Assembly: GCF_003609575.1 (NCBI RefSeq) | Contig: NZ_MBTA01000023.1 | Span: 62,001-126,000, forward strand | DNA from: Pelobium manganitolerans | GTDB taxonomy: Bacteria; Bacteroidota; Bacteroidia; Sphingobacteriales; Sphingobacteriaceae | Direction: 5' to 3' | Length of the DNA: 64,000 bases | Part shown: positions 44,439 through 54,425 of the stretch, piece after piece | How the letters are laid out: every line of letters starts with the position of its first letter | Position numbering within the stretch: the stretch's first letter is position 1 | The notes under the pieces: model-generated | Databases searched by the model: none | What the model saw: only the letters and a program-made list of their open reading frames with translations | What the model was told of the DNA's origin: nothing | Position numbers and translations under genes: made by a program

Positions 44439-44729
44439 ATGATAAATATTTTGCAAACCGCCACACAGGCAAACATAGGCCAGAGTGCCGCCAAAATCTC
44501 ATCAAACGATCTTCAAATCATTATTAACGTGTTAATTGTGGTTGCGGTAATCGGATTGGCTTTATTGCTGTGGAGCTTAAACTCCAGTTTAAATTTACTG
44601 AGAGAAAGCGGTAAAAAAGCGCCAAAAGGGAAGTGGCTAAATACCAATCTGCATAGTTTAAATGCAGATGAATTAAACATCTTAATTACAAAACTTAACA
44701 AAACACACAAAAATGAAGAGCAGGCTTAA
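44439..44729 (+). CDS. Small single-helix membrane protein of the oxidase block
   Basis: A 96-residue protein with a polar N-terminal part, one hydrophobic helix (about 26-47, IIINVLIVVAVIGLALLLWSL) and a basic C-terminal part rich in Asn, Leu and Lys. It overlaps the oxidase gene start by 17 bases, so translation is probably coupled. I recognise no family. A role as an assembly or accessory subunit of the oxidase is inferred from position only. Confidence 0.7.
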   Translation: MINILQTATQANIGQSAAKISSNDLQIIINVLIVVAVIGLALLLWSLNSSLNLLRESGKKAPKGKWLNTNLHSLNADELNILITKLNKTHKNEEQA

Positions 44730-46533
44730 TGCACGCAGTTGGCGTTCCGCGGTTGTTTTTTTGTTGCTGTTGTTGGCAAGCAGCAGTGCAATGGCACAAA
44801 AGCAGGATGCAGGAGACGTAATATCTAACCCCGGTGTAATTATCACCATCGTACTTATTTTAATCCCTTTGCTAATAGCAGTTTATTTAGTAACTGTTAA
44901 GGTACGCGCTTTAGTTGCTAAAATAAAAATACGAGAAGCTAGCGCACAGAAGAACGCTGTGCTAGAAGAGTTGAAAAGCGCTGATGCAGATCAACTTTCG
45001 GCTATTTTAGCACAAAGAGAAAAAGCTGTCAGTTATAAACTAAGCAACCATGAGTTGGCAGGCACCTTGCCTCCAGAAGATAAAAAAGGCCTAATCAACC
45101 AGCCTAATCAGGTAAACATTCGGTTTGTGCCAGCTAAAAAACGTTCTGCTAAAAGACCACAGGTAAATCCGGCTTTAGCCAAAATGATTATTTGGTACTT
45201 GGGCGCTGCTACGCTGTGGTTGGTGCTAGGTACATCAATAGGCGAATATCTAGGGATAAAATTTGTGTCGCCAGATGTGGACCATGTAAGCTGGCTCAGC
45301 TTTGGACGCTTAAGACCTGTACACACCAATATGGTTTTTTGGGGCTGGAGCTCACTTGCCATGATCGGTTTGGGTTATTATGTGGTGTACACGGTAAGTA
45401 ATACGGCAGTAAAATCGTTAAGCTGGGCCTGGGCAAGTTTCTGGCTAATTAATGCATCGGTGTTTTTTGGAACTATTTCTTTAATGGCGGGTGTTAATAA
45501 CGGCGGGGGCGAATACCGCGAATACATTTGGCCTATCATGCTCTTATTTGGCATTGGGCTGGCCATTACTTTGGGTAATTATCTCACCATTATCGCCAAA
45601 AGAAAACCGAAAGAAATTTATGTGTCTAATTGGTACATCGTTTCGGCAGCAATTTTCACCATCGTAATTAGTTTGGTAGGTTATCTTCCGTTTTGGCAAA
45701 ACGGCCTTGGCGAAACCATTGCCCAAGGTTATTATATGCACCAGGGCGTGGGCATGTGGTTTATGCTTTTTGTGCTGGGCTTGGTATATTACTTTTTACC
45801 TCAGCAACTAAACACGCCTATTTACTCTTACAGTTTAGGGATTTTAGCCTTTTGGTCGCAAATTTTGTTTTACACGGTAATTGGTACGCACCATTTTATC
45901 TTTAGCGCTATTCCTTGGTGGTTGCAAACTACAGCAATTGTGGGCAGTATGGGAATGCTGATACCGGTTGCGGCAGGCACTACCAACTTTTTAATGACCA
46001 TGCGTGGCAATTTCCATAAATTAGGTACAAGCTACACGCTTCCTTTTTATCTGGTAGGTATTGTGTTCTACTTCACGGGCTCTTTTCAGGGTACTGCCGA
46101 AGCTTTCCGTACGGCCAATCTGTATTGGCACTTTACAGATTTTACCGTGGCACACTCGCATTTAACTATGTATGGCATTATCGCGTTTTTTCTTTGGGCC
46201 TTTGTTTACACTTTGGTGCCACGCTTAACCGGCAAAGAACCCTTGCATGCTTTGGTAGGTGCCCATTTTTGGATGGCTTTAATAGGGATGATGTTTTATA
46301 CCGTTCCGCTGATGATTGGAAGTACTATAAGAGGCGTTGAGTGGATGGAAGGCAAGCCTTTTATTGATACGGTGGCTAACATGGCGCCATACTGGGTTTG
46401 GAGAGCAATTGGCGGTTCTTTAATGTGGGGTTCGCATCTGGTGTTTGCGTATAATTTATATTCGATGACACGTGGCGGAGGCATCGCCAACCAGCAAGCT
46501 TTGGTTTTTGAACAATTAAAAAAAGAGGATTAA
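44713..46533 (+). CDS. cbb3-like heme-copper oxidase subunit I with an N-terminal extension
   Basis: A 606-residue inner-membrane heme-copper oxidase subunit I. Ligands match CcoN: His204 (RLRPVHTN), His343 (YYMHQGVGMW), His393/His394 (IGTHHFIF), and His481/His483 (AHSHLTMYG). Tyr387 lies six residues before His393, as the cross-linked Tyr of CcoN does, so O2 reduction remains possible. Residues 1-150 form an extension with a signal-like segment, a membrane helix and a charged Lys/Glu-rich tail. The position where CcoN has Glu (FEGP) is Gln459. No fused or separate standard CcoO/CcoP/CcoG genes follow. A NO reductase-like role is possible, given the hemoglobin genes downstream. Confidence 0.9.
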   Translation: MKSRLNARSWRSAVVFLLLLLASSSAMAQKQDAGDVISNPGVIITIVLILIPLLIAVYLVTVKVRALVAKIKIREASAQKNAVLEELKSADADQLSAILAQREKAVSYKLSNHELAGTLPPEDKKGLINQPNQVNIRFVPAKKRSAKRPQVNPALAKMIIWYLGAATLWLVLGTSIGEYLGIKFVSPDVDHVSWLSFGRLRPVHTNMVFWGWSSLAMIGLGYYVVYTVSNTAVKSLSWAWASFWLINASVFFGTISLMAGVNNGGGEYREYIWPIMLLFGIGLAITLGNYLTIIAKRKPKEIYVSNWYIVSAAIFTIVISLVGYLPFWQNGLGETIAQGYYMHQGVGMWFMLFVLGLVYYFLPQQLNTPIYSYSLGILAFWSQILFYTVIGTHHFIFSAIPWWLQTTAIVGSMGMLIPVAAGTTNFLMTMRGNFHKLGTSYTLPFYLVGIVFYFTGSFQGTAEAFRTANLYWHFTDFTVAHSHLTMYGIIAFFLWAFVYTLVPRLTGKEPLHALVGAHFWMALIGMMFYTVPLMIGSTIRGVEWMEGKPFIDTVANMAPYWVWRAIGGSLMWGSHLVFAYNLYSMTRGGGIANQQALVFEQLKKED

Positions 46534-46548
46534 TTCTCAGGAAACAAC

Positions 46549-47559
46549 ATGGAAATCTATAACAATCATAAACGTCTTTACATTGCGGCATTGTTGCTGT
46601 TTTTAGCATTAACCTTGTACGCGGCGTTAATACCGGCTTACAAAGCGCAAAACGACAATGCACCTTTGCCTAACAGCAAGCCCTTATCAGAACAAGAAGC
46701 TTTAGGAAAAGCAGTGTTTGTAAAAGAGGGTTGTGTAGCCTGCCATACGCAGCAGGTCCGTAACGTAGAGATGGATAAATTTTGGGGCGAACGACCAAGT
46801 GTAGCATCAGATTACGCGCGCAACAAGCGTCCGGATATTTGGCGCAACACCGCTAACTTAATGGGTTCTGAACGTACCGGTCCCGATTTGACCAATATCG
46901 GGAAAAGGCAACCGGGGAAAGAGTGGCATTTGATCCACTTATTTCAGCCACGGTCTGTGGTGGCGCAATCTATTATGCCGGCTTACCCTTGGCTGTTCGA
47001 GATTAAAGAAAGAGCGGCCGCGGCCGATGTAACCGTGCAAGTGCCAGAAGAGTACCGCAAAAACATAAAAGGCGATATTGTTGCTACCGAGGATGCTTTA
47101 AACTTGGTGGCCTATCTGCAGTCTTTAAAACAAGTGAGCTTGCCTGATGGCCGTCCGGTTCCCAAATTCTTGTACCCAAAACAATCAACACCAGATTTGA
47201 AAGGTATGGGCACACAAACAGAAGATGCCGGTTTAGATGGTGCCAGTTTATATGCAGCAAATTGCCAAGCTTGTCACCAACAAAATGGCGAGGGCTTGCC
47301 AGGCGCGTTCCCAGCATTGAAAGGTAGCTCCATTGTAACAGATGCAGACCCCAAAGCTTTAATTACCGTAATTATGAAGGGCTATAACGGCAGAGTAAAA
47401 GAAGGTTTTGCAGAGATGCCACCCATCGGTGTAAACAACAATTTAAAACCCGAGGAAATTACCGCCATCATTAACCACGAACGTACCAGCTGGGGCAACA
47501 ACGCCAGCAAAGTTACCGTTGATGAAGTTAAAGCAGTGTTAGCAGAAATTGGAAAGTAA
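46549..47559 (+). CDS. CcoO-like cytochrome c fused to a second cytochrome c domain
   Basis: A 336-residue membrane-anchored protein. An N-terminal helix (about 9-30) is followed by a CcoO-like domain with heme motif CVACH (Cys62, Cys65, His66), FWGERPSVASDYARNKRPDIWRNTANLMGSERTGPDLTNIG, and a Met ligand in SIMPAYPWLF. A second domain carries CQACH (Cys239, Cys242, His243) with NGEGLPGAFPALKGS. In ordinary cbb3 enzymes these are separate subunits (CcoO and part of CcoP). It begins 15 bases after subunit I and is clearly its partner. Confidence 0.92.
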   Translation: MEIYNNHKRLYIAALLLFLALTLYAALIPAYKAQNDNAPLPNSKPLSEQEALGKAVFVKEGCVACHTQQVRNVEMDKFWGERPSVASDYARNKRPDIWRNTANLMGSERTGPDLTNIGKRQPGKEWHLIHLFQPRSVVAQSIMPAYPWLFEIKERAAAADVTVQVPEEYRKNIKGDIVATEDALNLVAYLQSLKQVSLPDGRPVPKFLYPKQSTPDLKGMGTQTEDAGLDGASLYAANCQACHQQNGEGLPGAFPALKGSSIVTDADPKALITVIMKGYNGRVKEGFAEMPPIGVNNNLKPEEITAIINHERTSWGNNASKVTVDEVKAVLAEIGK

Positions 47560-47560
47560 A

Positions 47561-47842
47561 ATGAAACAACTAAATATATTCAAAACCAGCTTGGCGGTTA
47601 TTTACTTGTTGCTGGCAGAAGCGGTTGCCCAAGCCTGTGAAGTTTGCAACCAAAACCAACCGAAAATACTCCGTGGCATTACGCACGGTGGCGGTCCGCA
47701 AAGCAATTGGGATTATTTTGTGGTTATTGCCATGGTAATTATTACCGTTTATACCTTATACGCAACCATCCGTTGTTTTTTAAAACCACAGCACGAGGGT
47801 AAGTACAACAACATTAAAAACGCTATTTTAAACCAACAATAA
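47561..47842 (+). CDS. Small membrane protein with a CxxC motif
   Basis: A 93-residue protein. An N-terminal signal-like helix (SLAVIYLLLAEAVAQA) is followed by CEVC, a Gly-rich loop (GITHGGGPQSNWDYF), a second helix (VVIAMVIITVYTLYATIRCF) and a polar tail. The ATG overlaps the previous stop region closely; a TTG at 47549 is less likely. I recognise no family. The two cysteines after the signal could bind copper or be redox-active, but that is inferred. Confidence 0.65.
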   Translation: MKQLNIFKTSLAVIYLLLAEAVAQACEVCNQNQPKILRGITHGGGPQSNWDYFVVIAMVIITVYTLYATIRCFLKPQHEGKYNNIKNAILNQQ

Positions 47843-48252
47843 TGAAAAGTCAAAACGAAGTCGCTTTATTTATTGATGATGATATTCAGTCAATCGGGGT
47901 TTTTCCAACGCCGGTGTCATTTGAGTTAGATACCACCAAATTAACCGACGGCGAACATATTTTAAAAATTGTGAGCAAAGATCATACGGGCAAAGAGGGG
48001 ATCAAACTGGTGCCGTTCACCGTTCGTAACGGACCGGCCATTGCCATAGAAGGCTTAAAGAAGAATGAAGTTGTCGATGGCGTTGTGCCATTAATGATTA
48101 ATTCTTACGGAAAAGGAAATCAAACATCTTTTATTTTGCACGGTAGCGAAACACCGCACAGCATCCCAATATGGATTGTTATTCTTATTATTTTATTTAT
48201 TGGCTGGGCAGCGTTTTTCCATATCACGTCAAGTGCCGTCTCTTTATTTTAA
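47842..48252 (+). CDS. Ig-like protein with C-terminal membrane helix
   Basis: A 136-residue protein with a beta-rich part (VSFELDTTKLTDGEHILKIVSKDHTGKEGIKLVPFTVRNGPAIAIEGL), resembling an Ig-like fold, and one C-terminal helix (about 108-127). There is no N-terminal signal peptide, so the beta domain could face either side. Its ATG overlaps the previous stop by one base (TAATG). I recognise no family. Its place between the cytochrome and hemoglobin genes suggests a structural or assembly role. Confidence 0.65.
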   Translation: MKSQNEVALFIDDDIQSIGVFPTPVSFELDTTKLTDGEHILKIVSKDHTGKEGIKLVPFTVRNGPAIAIEGLKKNEVVDGVVPLMINSYGKGNQTSFILHGSETPHSIPIWIVILIILFIGWAAFFHITSSAVSLF

Positions 48253-48262
48253 ATTTAACGCT

Positions 48263-48646
48263 ATGAAAGACATTGAAGGATTAGACGACATTAAGCTTTT
48301 TGTAGACGAATTTTACCAAAAAGTGCGTGATGATGATTTTATAGGTCCTATATTTATGAATGCCATAGCAGACTGGGGACCACATTTACAAAAAATGTAT
48401 GCCTTTTGGAATGCCGCGCTTTTTGGCGTGCCGGGTTTTAGAGGAAACCCTTTTGCCAAACACGCACCTTTAGGCATACAGCCACCGCATTTTGATAGAT
48501 GGTTACAGCTTTTTGATGAAACCATCAACCACAATTTTGAAGGGATTATGGCCGAAGACGCAAAAAACAGAGCGCAAATGATGGCGGTAATGTTTATGAA
48601 ACGTTTGGCCGCTTTGGGTGGCGATGCACATAAAGTAGTTTATTAA
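48263..48646 (+). CDS. Group III truncated hemoglobin, copy 1
   Basis: A 127-residue 2-on-2 globin of the Campylobacter Ctb type. LFVDEFYQKVRDDDFIGPIF is the B/C region, WGPHLQKMYAFWNAALFG the E helix, and FAKHAPLGIQPPHFDRWLQLFDET contains the proximal His. Members bind O2 and NO and are linked to nitrosative stress. From the ATG at 48263 it starts MKDIEGLDDI. A second globin gene follows nine bases later. Confidence 0.93.
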   Translation: MKDIEGLDDIKLFVDEFYQKVRDDDFIGPIFMNAIADWGPHLQKMYAFWNAALFGVPGFRGNPFAKHAPLGIQPPHFDRWLQLFDETINHNFEGIMAEDAKNRAQMMAVMFMKRLAALGGDAHKVVY

Positions 48647-48655
48647 GTGAACACG

Positions 48656-49054
48656 ATGACATCTTCCGAGAAAAGAGAAATAACGAGCGTTGCGGATATT
48701 GAACTTTTGGTATATACTTTTTATGATAAAGTACGTGCTGATGCGCTGTTGTTCCCTATTTTTGATCCGGTAATTAAAAACAACTGGCCTGCGCATTTGC
48801 AAAAAATGGTGCGTTTTTGGTCCACGCTATTACTGTATACACGCGAGTATAAAGATGATCCCTTAACCAGCCACATGCCTTTGCCGTTAGCTAAGGAACA
48901 TTTTGAGCGTTGGCTTGCGCTGTTTCACCAAACTTTAGATGACCTTTTTATAGGCGAAATTGCAGAGAATGCAAAAAAACGGGCTTTTAGTATTGCCCGT
49001 ATTATGAAAGCGGTAAAAGGTATCGAAACAAAAGAGAATAGTGCCGCGCACTAA
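48656..49054 (+). CDS. Group III truncated hemoglobin, copy 2
   Basis: A 132-residue globin of the same group: VYTFYDKVRADALLFPIFDPV, NWPAHLQKMVRFWSTLLLY and LTSHMPLPLAKEHFERWLALFHQ with the proximal His. It is clearly diverged from copy 1, so the duplication is not recent. Start at the ATG at 48656; a GTG nine bases earlier is less likely. It may differ from copy 1 in ligand or redox role. Confidence 0.92.
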   Translation: MTSSEKREITSVADIELLVYTFYDKVRADALLFPIFDPVIKNNWPAHLQKMVRFWSTLLLYTREYKDDPLTSHMPLPLAKEHFERWLALFHQTLDDLFIGEIAENAKKRAFSIARIMKAVKGIETKENSAAH

Positions 49055-49091
49055 AAATGGCGATATTTGATTTAGGTTAAATGCAAGAGCG

Positions 49092-49565
49092 ATGTTAAAT
49101 TCTGAGAATTCCTATATCAAAAGGTTATCTGAAGATCATCGTCTGGAGATGGCTTTTTGTAGGCATATAGAAGAGGGGGTTCTGTTAAATATCTCGCTAG
49201 AGCGGATACGGGATTATATCCGGTATTTTTGGGACGCCCATTTAAAAGATCATTTTGATGAAGAAGAGATGGTTCTGCTAAACTTGGAAGATGATTTTTC
49301 GAAAAAAGCCGTAGCAGATCATCAGTTAATAAAAGCGGAATTGGAGAAAATTGTTTCTGGCAAACATATAGCACTGCATCATTTTTCTGAACTGGCTTTG
49401 CTGTTACGGCAACACATTAACTTTGAAGAGCGTGTACTGTTTCCAAGTTTGGTATTGGGTTTAAGTACCGCGCAGTTGGATGCTATTGTTTCCGCTAAAC
49501 AAGGGCACACACCTAGCAATTTTGTAGATAACTATCCCGATAAATTTTGGATTCCGGCTTTGTAA
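49092..49565 (+). CDS. Hemerythrin-like domain protein
   Basis: A 157-residue four-helix protein with His and Glu pairs in the hemerythrin pattern: LSEDHRLEMAFCRHIEEG, HLKDHFDEEEMVLLN, ADHQLIKAEL and LLRQHINFEERVLFPSL. It could hold a di-iron site for O2 or NO binding, or iron storage in Fe-S repair (as in RIC/YtfE proteins, though the Cys-containing ScdA domain is absent). It overlaps the ferredoxin start by one base. Confidence 0.88.
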   Translation: MLNSENSYIKRLSEDHRLEMAFCRHIEEGVLLNISLERIRDYIRYFWDAHLKDHFDEEEMVLLNLEDDFSKKAVADHQLIKAELEKIVSGKHIALHHFSELALLLRQHINFEERVLFPSLVLGLSTAQLDAIVSAKQGHTPSNFVDNYPDKFWIPAL

Positions 49566-49882
49566 TGCAAGGCAACATAACTTTTGAACTTATTTACGAG
49601 GGCGAAAGCCATACAGTTAGCGTCCGCCGTAACGAGTACGTTAATCTAATGATGCTCATTTACGACCAGTTTGCCGATGAAGAATTTGGCGACTGCAGGG
49701 GTATGGGTAAATGCGGGACTTGCATGGTTCAGGTTTTAAATCAGCAACAACCTTTATCAGATTACGGAAGAAACGAAACCGTAACCTTGGCCAAAATGAA
49801 CGCTTCAAATGCTGGCGTAAGGTTATCCTGCCAATTGCTTATAGACGAGAGGTTAAACGGCTTGCGAATTAGAGTTATTTAA
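49565..49882 (+). CDS. Plant-type 2Fe-2S ferredoxin
   Basis: A 105-residue soluble ferredoxin. Cys44, Cys50, Cys53 (FGDCRGMGKCGTCMVQVL) and Cys89 (RLSCQLLID) form the plant-type Cx5Cx2C...C pattern. Its ATG overlaps the hemerythrin stop (TAATG), so the two are co-translated. It could deliver electrons to the hemoglobins or the hemerythrin-like protein; this is inferred from adjacency. The last gene of the block. Confidence 0.9.
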   Translation: MQGNITFELIYEGESHTVSVRRNEYVNLMMLIYDQFADEEFGDCRGMGKCGTCMVQVLNQQQPLSDYGRNETVTLAKMNASNAGVRLSCQLLIDERLNGLRIRVI

Positions 49883-49937
49883 CCACTATCGCCATCTTGG
49901 CTGGTACTGTTTTGTGAAAAAAGCCAATATTTACGTT

Positions 49938-50921
49938 ATGAAAACTTTCCTTTTATCCGCGCTTATTTGTGCCACTCAGCTTTTTGCTTTTGCCCAAAAA
50001 GATACTTTATCCATTACTTTAGAAAACGTAGATTACGCTTATCCGGTCCAATATTTCGCTCTAAAAGTTGAAAATCAGGATGTGCGGATGGCCTATATGG
50101 ACGTAAAGCCCAAAGTTGAGGCTAACGGGAAAGCAGTTGTCTTGCTCCACGGAAAAAACTTTGGTGGCTACTACTGGGGCAATGTTATTGAAGCTTTAAC
50201 GGAAAAAGGTTATCGAGTAATTGTTCTGGATCAGATAGGTTTCGGAAAATCTAGCAAGCCCATTATCCATTATAGTTTTCATGAAATGGCCAAGCAAACT
50301 AAAATGTTATTAGATAGCTTGAGCGTAGATAAAGTAAACGTCTTAGGGCATTCTATGGGTGGGATGTTGGCTACACGCTTTGCTTTGATGTTTCCCGAGC
50401 GAACAAGCAGTTTGATCTTGGAAGATGCCATCGGCTTAGAAGATTACCGGACTTTTGTGCCCTACCAAAGTGCAGCCGAAAATTATCAATCGGAACTGAA
50501 AAAATCTGCGGAGAGCATTAAATCTTATTATCAAAATTCTTATTTCCCAGAGTGGCGCGCCGATTATGACTATTTAGTTGATATTGCTGCCGGCGTAATC
50601 CCGAGTGCAGATTATCCGCGATGGGCAATGGTTTCGGCGCTTACATCAGTGATGATATACGAGCAACCCGTGGTGTACGAATTTGAGAATTTAAAGGTGC
50701 CCACAACCGTAATGGTAGGTACAAAAGACCACACTATTGTTGGCAAAGCATTACTAAACAAAGCAGAACAAGCCAAACACGGCCTTTATAAAGAGTTGGG
50801 TAAAGCTACAGCCAGCAAAATCCCTCATGCAAAACTGGTGGAGTTTGACGGAGTGGGGCACATCCCGCACCTGCAAGTATTCCCTCAATTTATGGAAGAA
50901 TTTTTAAAAGCGTTACGATAG
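49938..50921 (+). CDS. Exported alpha/beta-hydrolase
   Basis: A 327-residue hydrolase. A signal peptide covers residues 1-19 (LFAFA-QKD). VVLLHGKNFGGYYW is the oxyanion region, GHSMGG (137-142) holds Ser139, and FDGVGHIPHLQ holds the His. It resembles lipase or haloalkane dehalogenase-like relatives, substrate unknown. Start at MKTFLLSALIC; an upstream start at 49914 is weaker. It ends directly next to the convergent exonuclease III gene. Confidence 0.9.
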   Translation: MKTFLLSALICATQLFAFAQKDTLSITLENVDYAYPVQYFALKVENQDVRMAYMDVKPKVEANGKAVVLLHGKNFGGYYWGNVIEALTEKGYRVIVLDQIGFGKSSKPIIHYSFHEMAKQTKMLLDSLSVDKVNVLGHSMGGMLATRFALMFPERTSSLILEDAIGLEDYRTFVPYQSAAENYQSELKKSAESIKSYYQNSYFPEWRADYDYLVDIAAGVIPSADYPRWAMVSALTSVMIYEQPVVYEFENLKVPTTVMVGTKDHTIVGKALLNKAEQAKHGLYKELGKATASKIPHAKLVEFDGVGHIPHLQVFPQFMEEFLKALR

Positions 50922-51698
50922 TTACTGATCGGCTAATGTAATCCATATCGGCGCATGGTCGCTGGTGGCTTTCCAACCACGCACATGCTTGTCAACCTCA
51001 AAATGTTGTAAACGTGGCGCAATGTTTTTATTGAGCAAGAAGAAATCTATACGCAAACCCGCATCACGCCCGTAGGCGTTCCTGAAGTAATCCCAAAAAG
51101 TATAAATTCGTTTGTCTGGGTGCAAAGTACGCGCGGCATCTGTCCAGCCCTGCGCCACTAAAGTTTTAAAAGCCTCGCGCGTTTCTGGTCTAAAAAGTGC
51201 GTTTTCGACGTATTTTTCTGGTTTGTAGGTATCTAGCTCGGTGGGCATCACGTTAAAATCGCCTGCGAAAATAACAGGCAAATCTTTGTTAACTAAACTA
51301 TCAGCGTGTTCTTGTAAACGTTTCATCCAGCGTAACTTGTAATTAAATTTAGGTCCAGGGAAAGGGTTACCGTTTGGTAAATAAACACAGGCAATTACTA
51401 CCCCGTTTGTAAAAGCTTCCAAGTACCGGCTGTGCGTAAACTCGTCATCTGTGCCCGGCAAATCGTTGTGTAATTGTTTTATTTCTGTTTTGGATAAAAT
51501 GGCAACGCCATTCCAGCTTTTTTGCCCGTGCCAAATGGCGTGGTAGCCCGCGTTTTCAATGGCTAATTTGGGGAATTTATGGTTTTCTGCCTTTAACTCT
51601 TGCAAGCAAACAACATCAGGATTGGCTTCTTTAAGCCATTTCAATAATACCTCTAACCTTCCGTTTATCCCATTAACATTATAGCTTGCTATCTTCAT
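50922..51698 (-). CDS. xthA: Exodeoxyribonuclease III
   Basis: A 258-residue DNA repair enzyme (AP endonuclease and 3'-exonuclease). MKIASYNVNGINGRLE, VCLQELKAEN (Glu metal ligand), WNGVAILSK, DLPVIFAGDFNVMP, FWDYFRNAYGRDAGLRIDFFLL and SDHAPIWI with its catalytic His-Asp pair are all present. Length is normal. Its stop abuts the hydrolase stop with no gap. Confidence 0.95.
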   Translation of the reverse strand: MKIASYNVNGINGRLEVLLKWLKEANPDVVCLQELKAENHKFPKLAIENAGYHAIWHGQKSWNGVAILSKTEIKQLHNDLPGTDDEFTHSRYLEAFTNGVVIACVYLPNGNPFPGPKFNYKLRWMKRLQEHADSLVNKDLPVIFAGDFNVMPTELDTYKPEKYVENALFRPETREAFKTLVAQGWTDAARTLHPDKRIYTFWDYFRNAYGRDAGLRIDFFLLNKNIAPRLQHFEVDKHVRGWKATSDHAPIWITLADQ

Positions 51699-51704
51699 TT
51701 ATTT

Positions 51705-51801
51705 GAGTTCATTAGTTGAAAGTTCATTGGTTTTCGAGTTTATTAGTTGCGAGTTAATTAGTTTCGAATTAATTGGTTCACTAGTTGCAAAAGTTCACTA
51801 G
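51705..51801. repeat. Degenerate tandem repeat of about 15 bases
   Basis: Five to six imperfect units of the form GAGTTnATTAGTTnC (for example GAGTTTATTAGTTGC and GAGTTAATTAGTTTC) fill the gap upstream of xthA. There is no open frame. It belongs to the same word-like style as the tracts near 2.5 kb and 4.8 kb. Confidence 0.7.
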
Positions 51802-51845
51802 GCAAATTCAATCCTTGCTCATTGTTCCTTAATCTTTGGTCTATA

Positions 51846-52214
51846 CTAACTCTTCGCAACTTCCAAATCTGTTTCTGTATGCATGGCACAAAGCCAGTTT
51901 CCGCGTATTTCTAGCCAAGTAGAGGTGCAGGCACATTGCATCATTTTGCCGTTATAATCTAGCTCAATTTTATAAGCAATCAAAGCATAGCCTTCTCCGG
52001 TGTCAATTTGTTCTTCGGATATTTTACCAACTTTCATTTTACGGTCTTTACCTTGCTCAAACATTTTTTGGTATTCGGGCTGATCAACACTCATGACGCC
52101 ATTTTTACCGGCAACAATGCATGGGAACCGCGTTAAACTACGTACCGTTTCGTAATCATGTGCGGCCATTGCTTCCCAGTATTTTTTTTCGAGATTTAAA
52201 ATTTCTTCTTTCAT
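51846..52214 (-). CDS. NTF2-like / DUF4440-type protein
   Basis: A 122-residue protein of the nuclear transport factor 2-like fold. ILNLEKKYWEAMAAHDYETVRSLTRFPCIVAGKNGVMSVD is the opening helix-strand pattern, EQIDTGEGYALIAYKIELDYNGKMMQCACTSTWLEIRGNWLCAMHTETD is the closing sheet. Cysteine content is higher than usual. No catalytic set can be named, and no neighbour suggests a role. It is followed by the repeat tract. Confidence 0.8.
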   Translation of the reverse strand: MKEEILNLEKKYWEAMAAHDYETVRSLTRFPCIVAGKNGVMSVDQPEYQKMFEQGKDRKMKVGKISEEQIDTGEGYALIAYKIELDYNGKMMQCACTSTWLEIRGNWLCAMHTETDLEVAKS

Positions 52215-52357
52215 GGTTTCTGATTTTAATTTTTGATGGGTTCTTAACCTTTAAAGTTTTACCAGTTAAGGCTATCATAATTTTATCAATTATTGTTCCC
52301 AAACAGATGGAGGGACCATCATCTTAAACTGAAAATTCCATGAATTTCAAATCCCAT

Positions 52358-52387
52358 AAAAAAGCCGATGCTTAAAAAACATCGGCT
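52358..52387 (-). terminator. Terminator of gyrB
   Basis: Reading the minus strand, AGCCGATG and CATCGGCT pair around a nine-base loop and are followed by a T-run, 21 bases after the gyrB stop. Confidence 0.9.
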
Positions 52388-52408
52388 GTGTTCGCTTATT
52401 TTGAAAGA

Positions 52409-54379
<1,971 letters not shown>

Positions 54380-54425
54380 TCAAATACCCGTAAAAGTACA
54401 TTTTATGCGCCGTATTCCGAAACGC

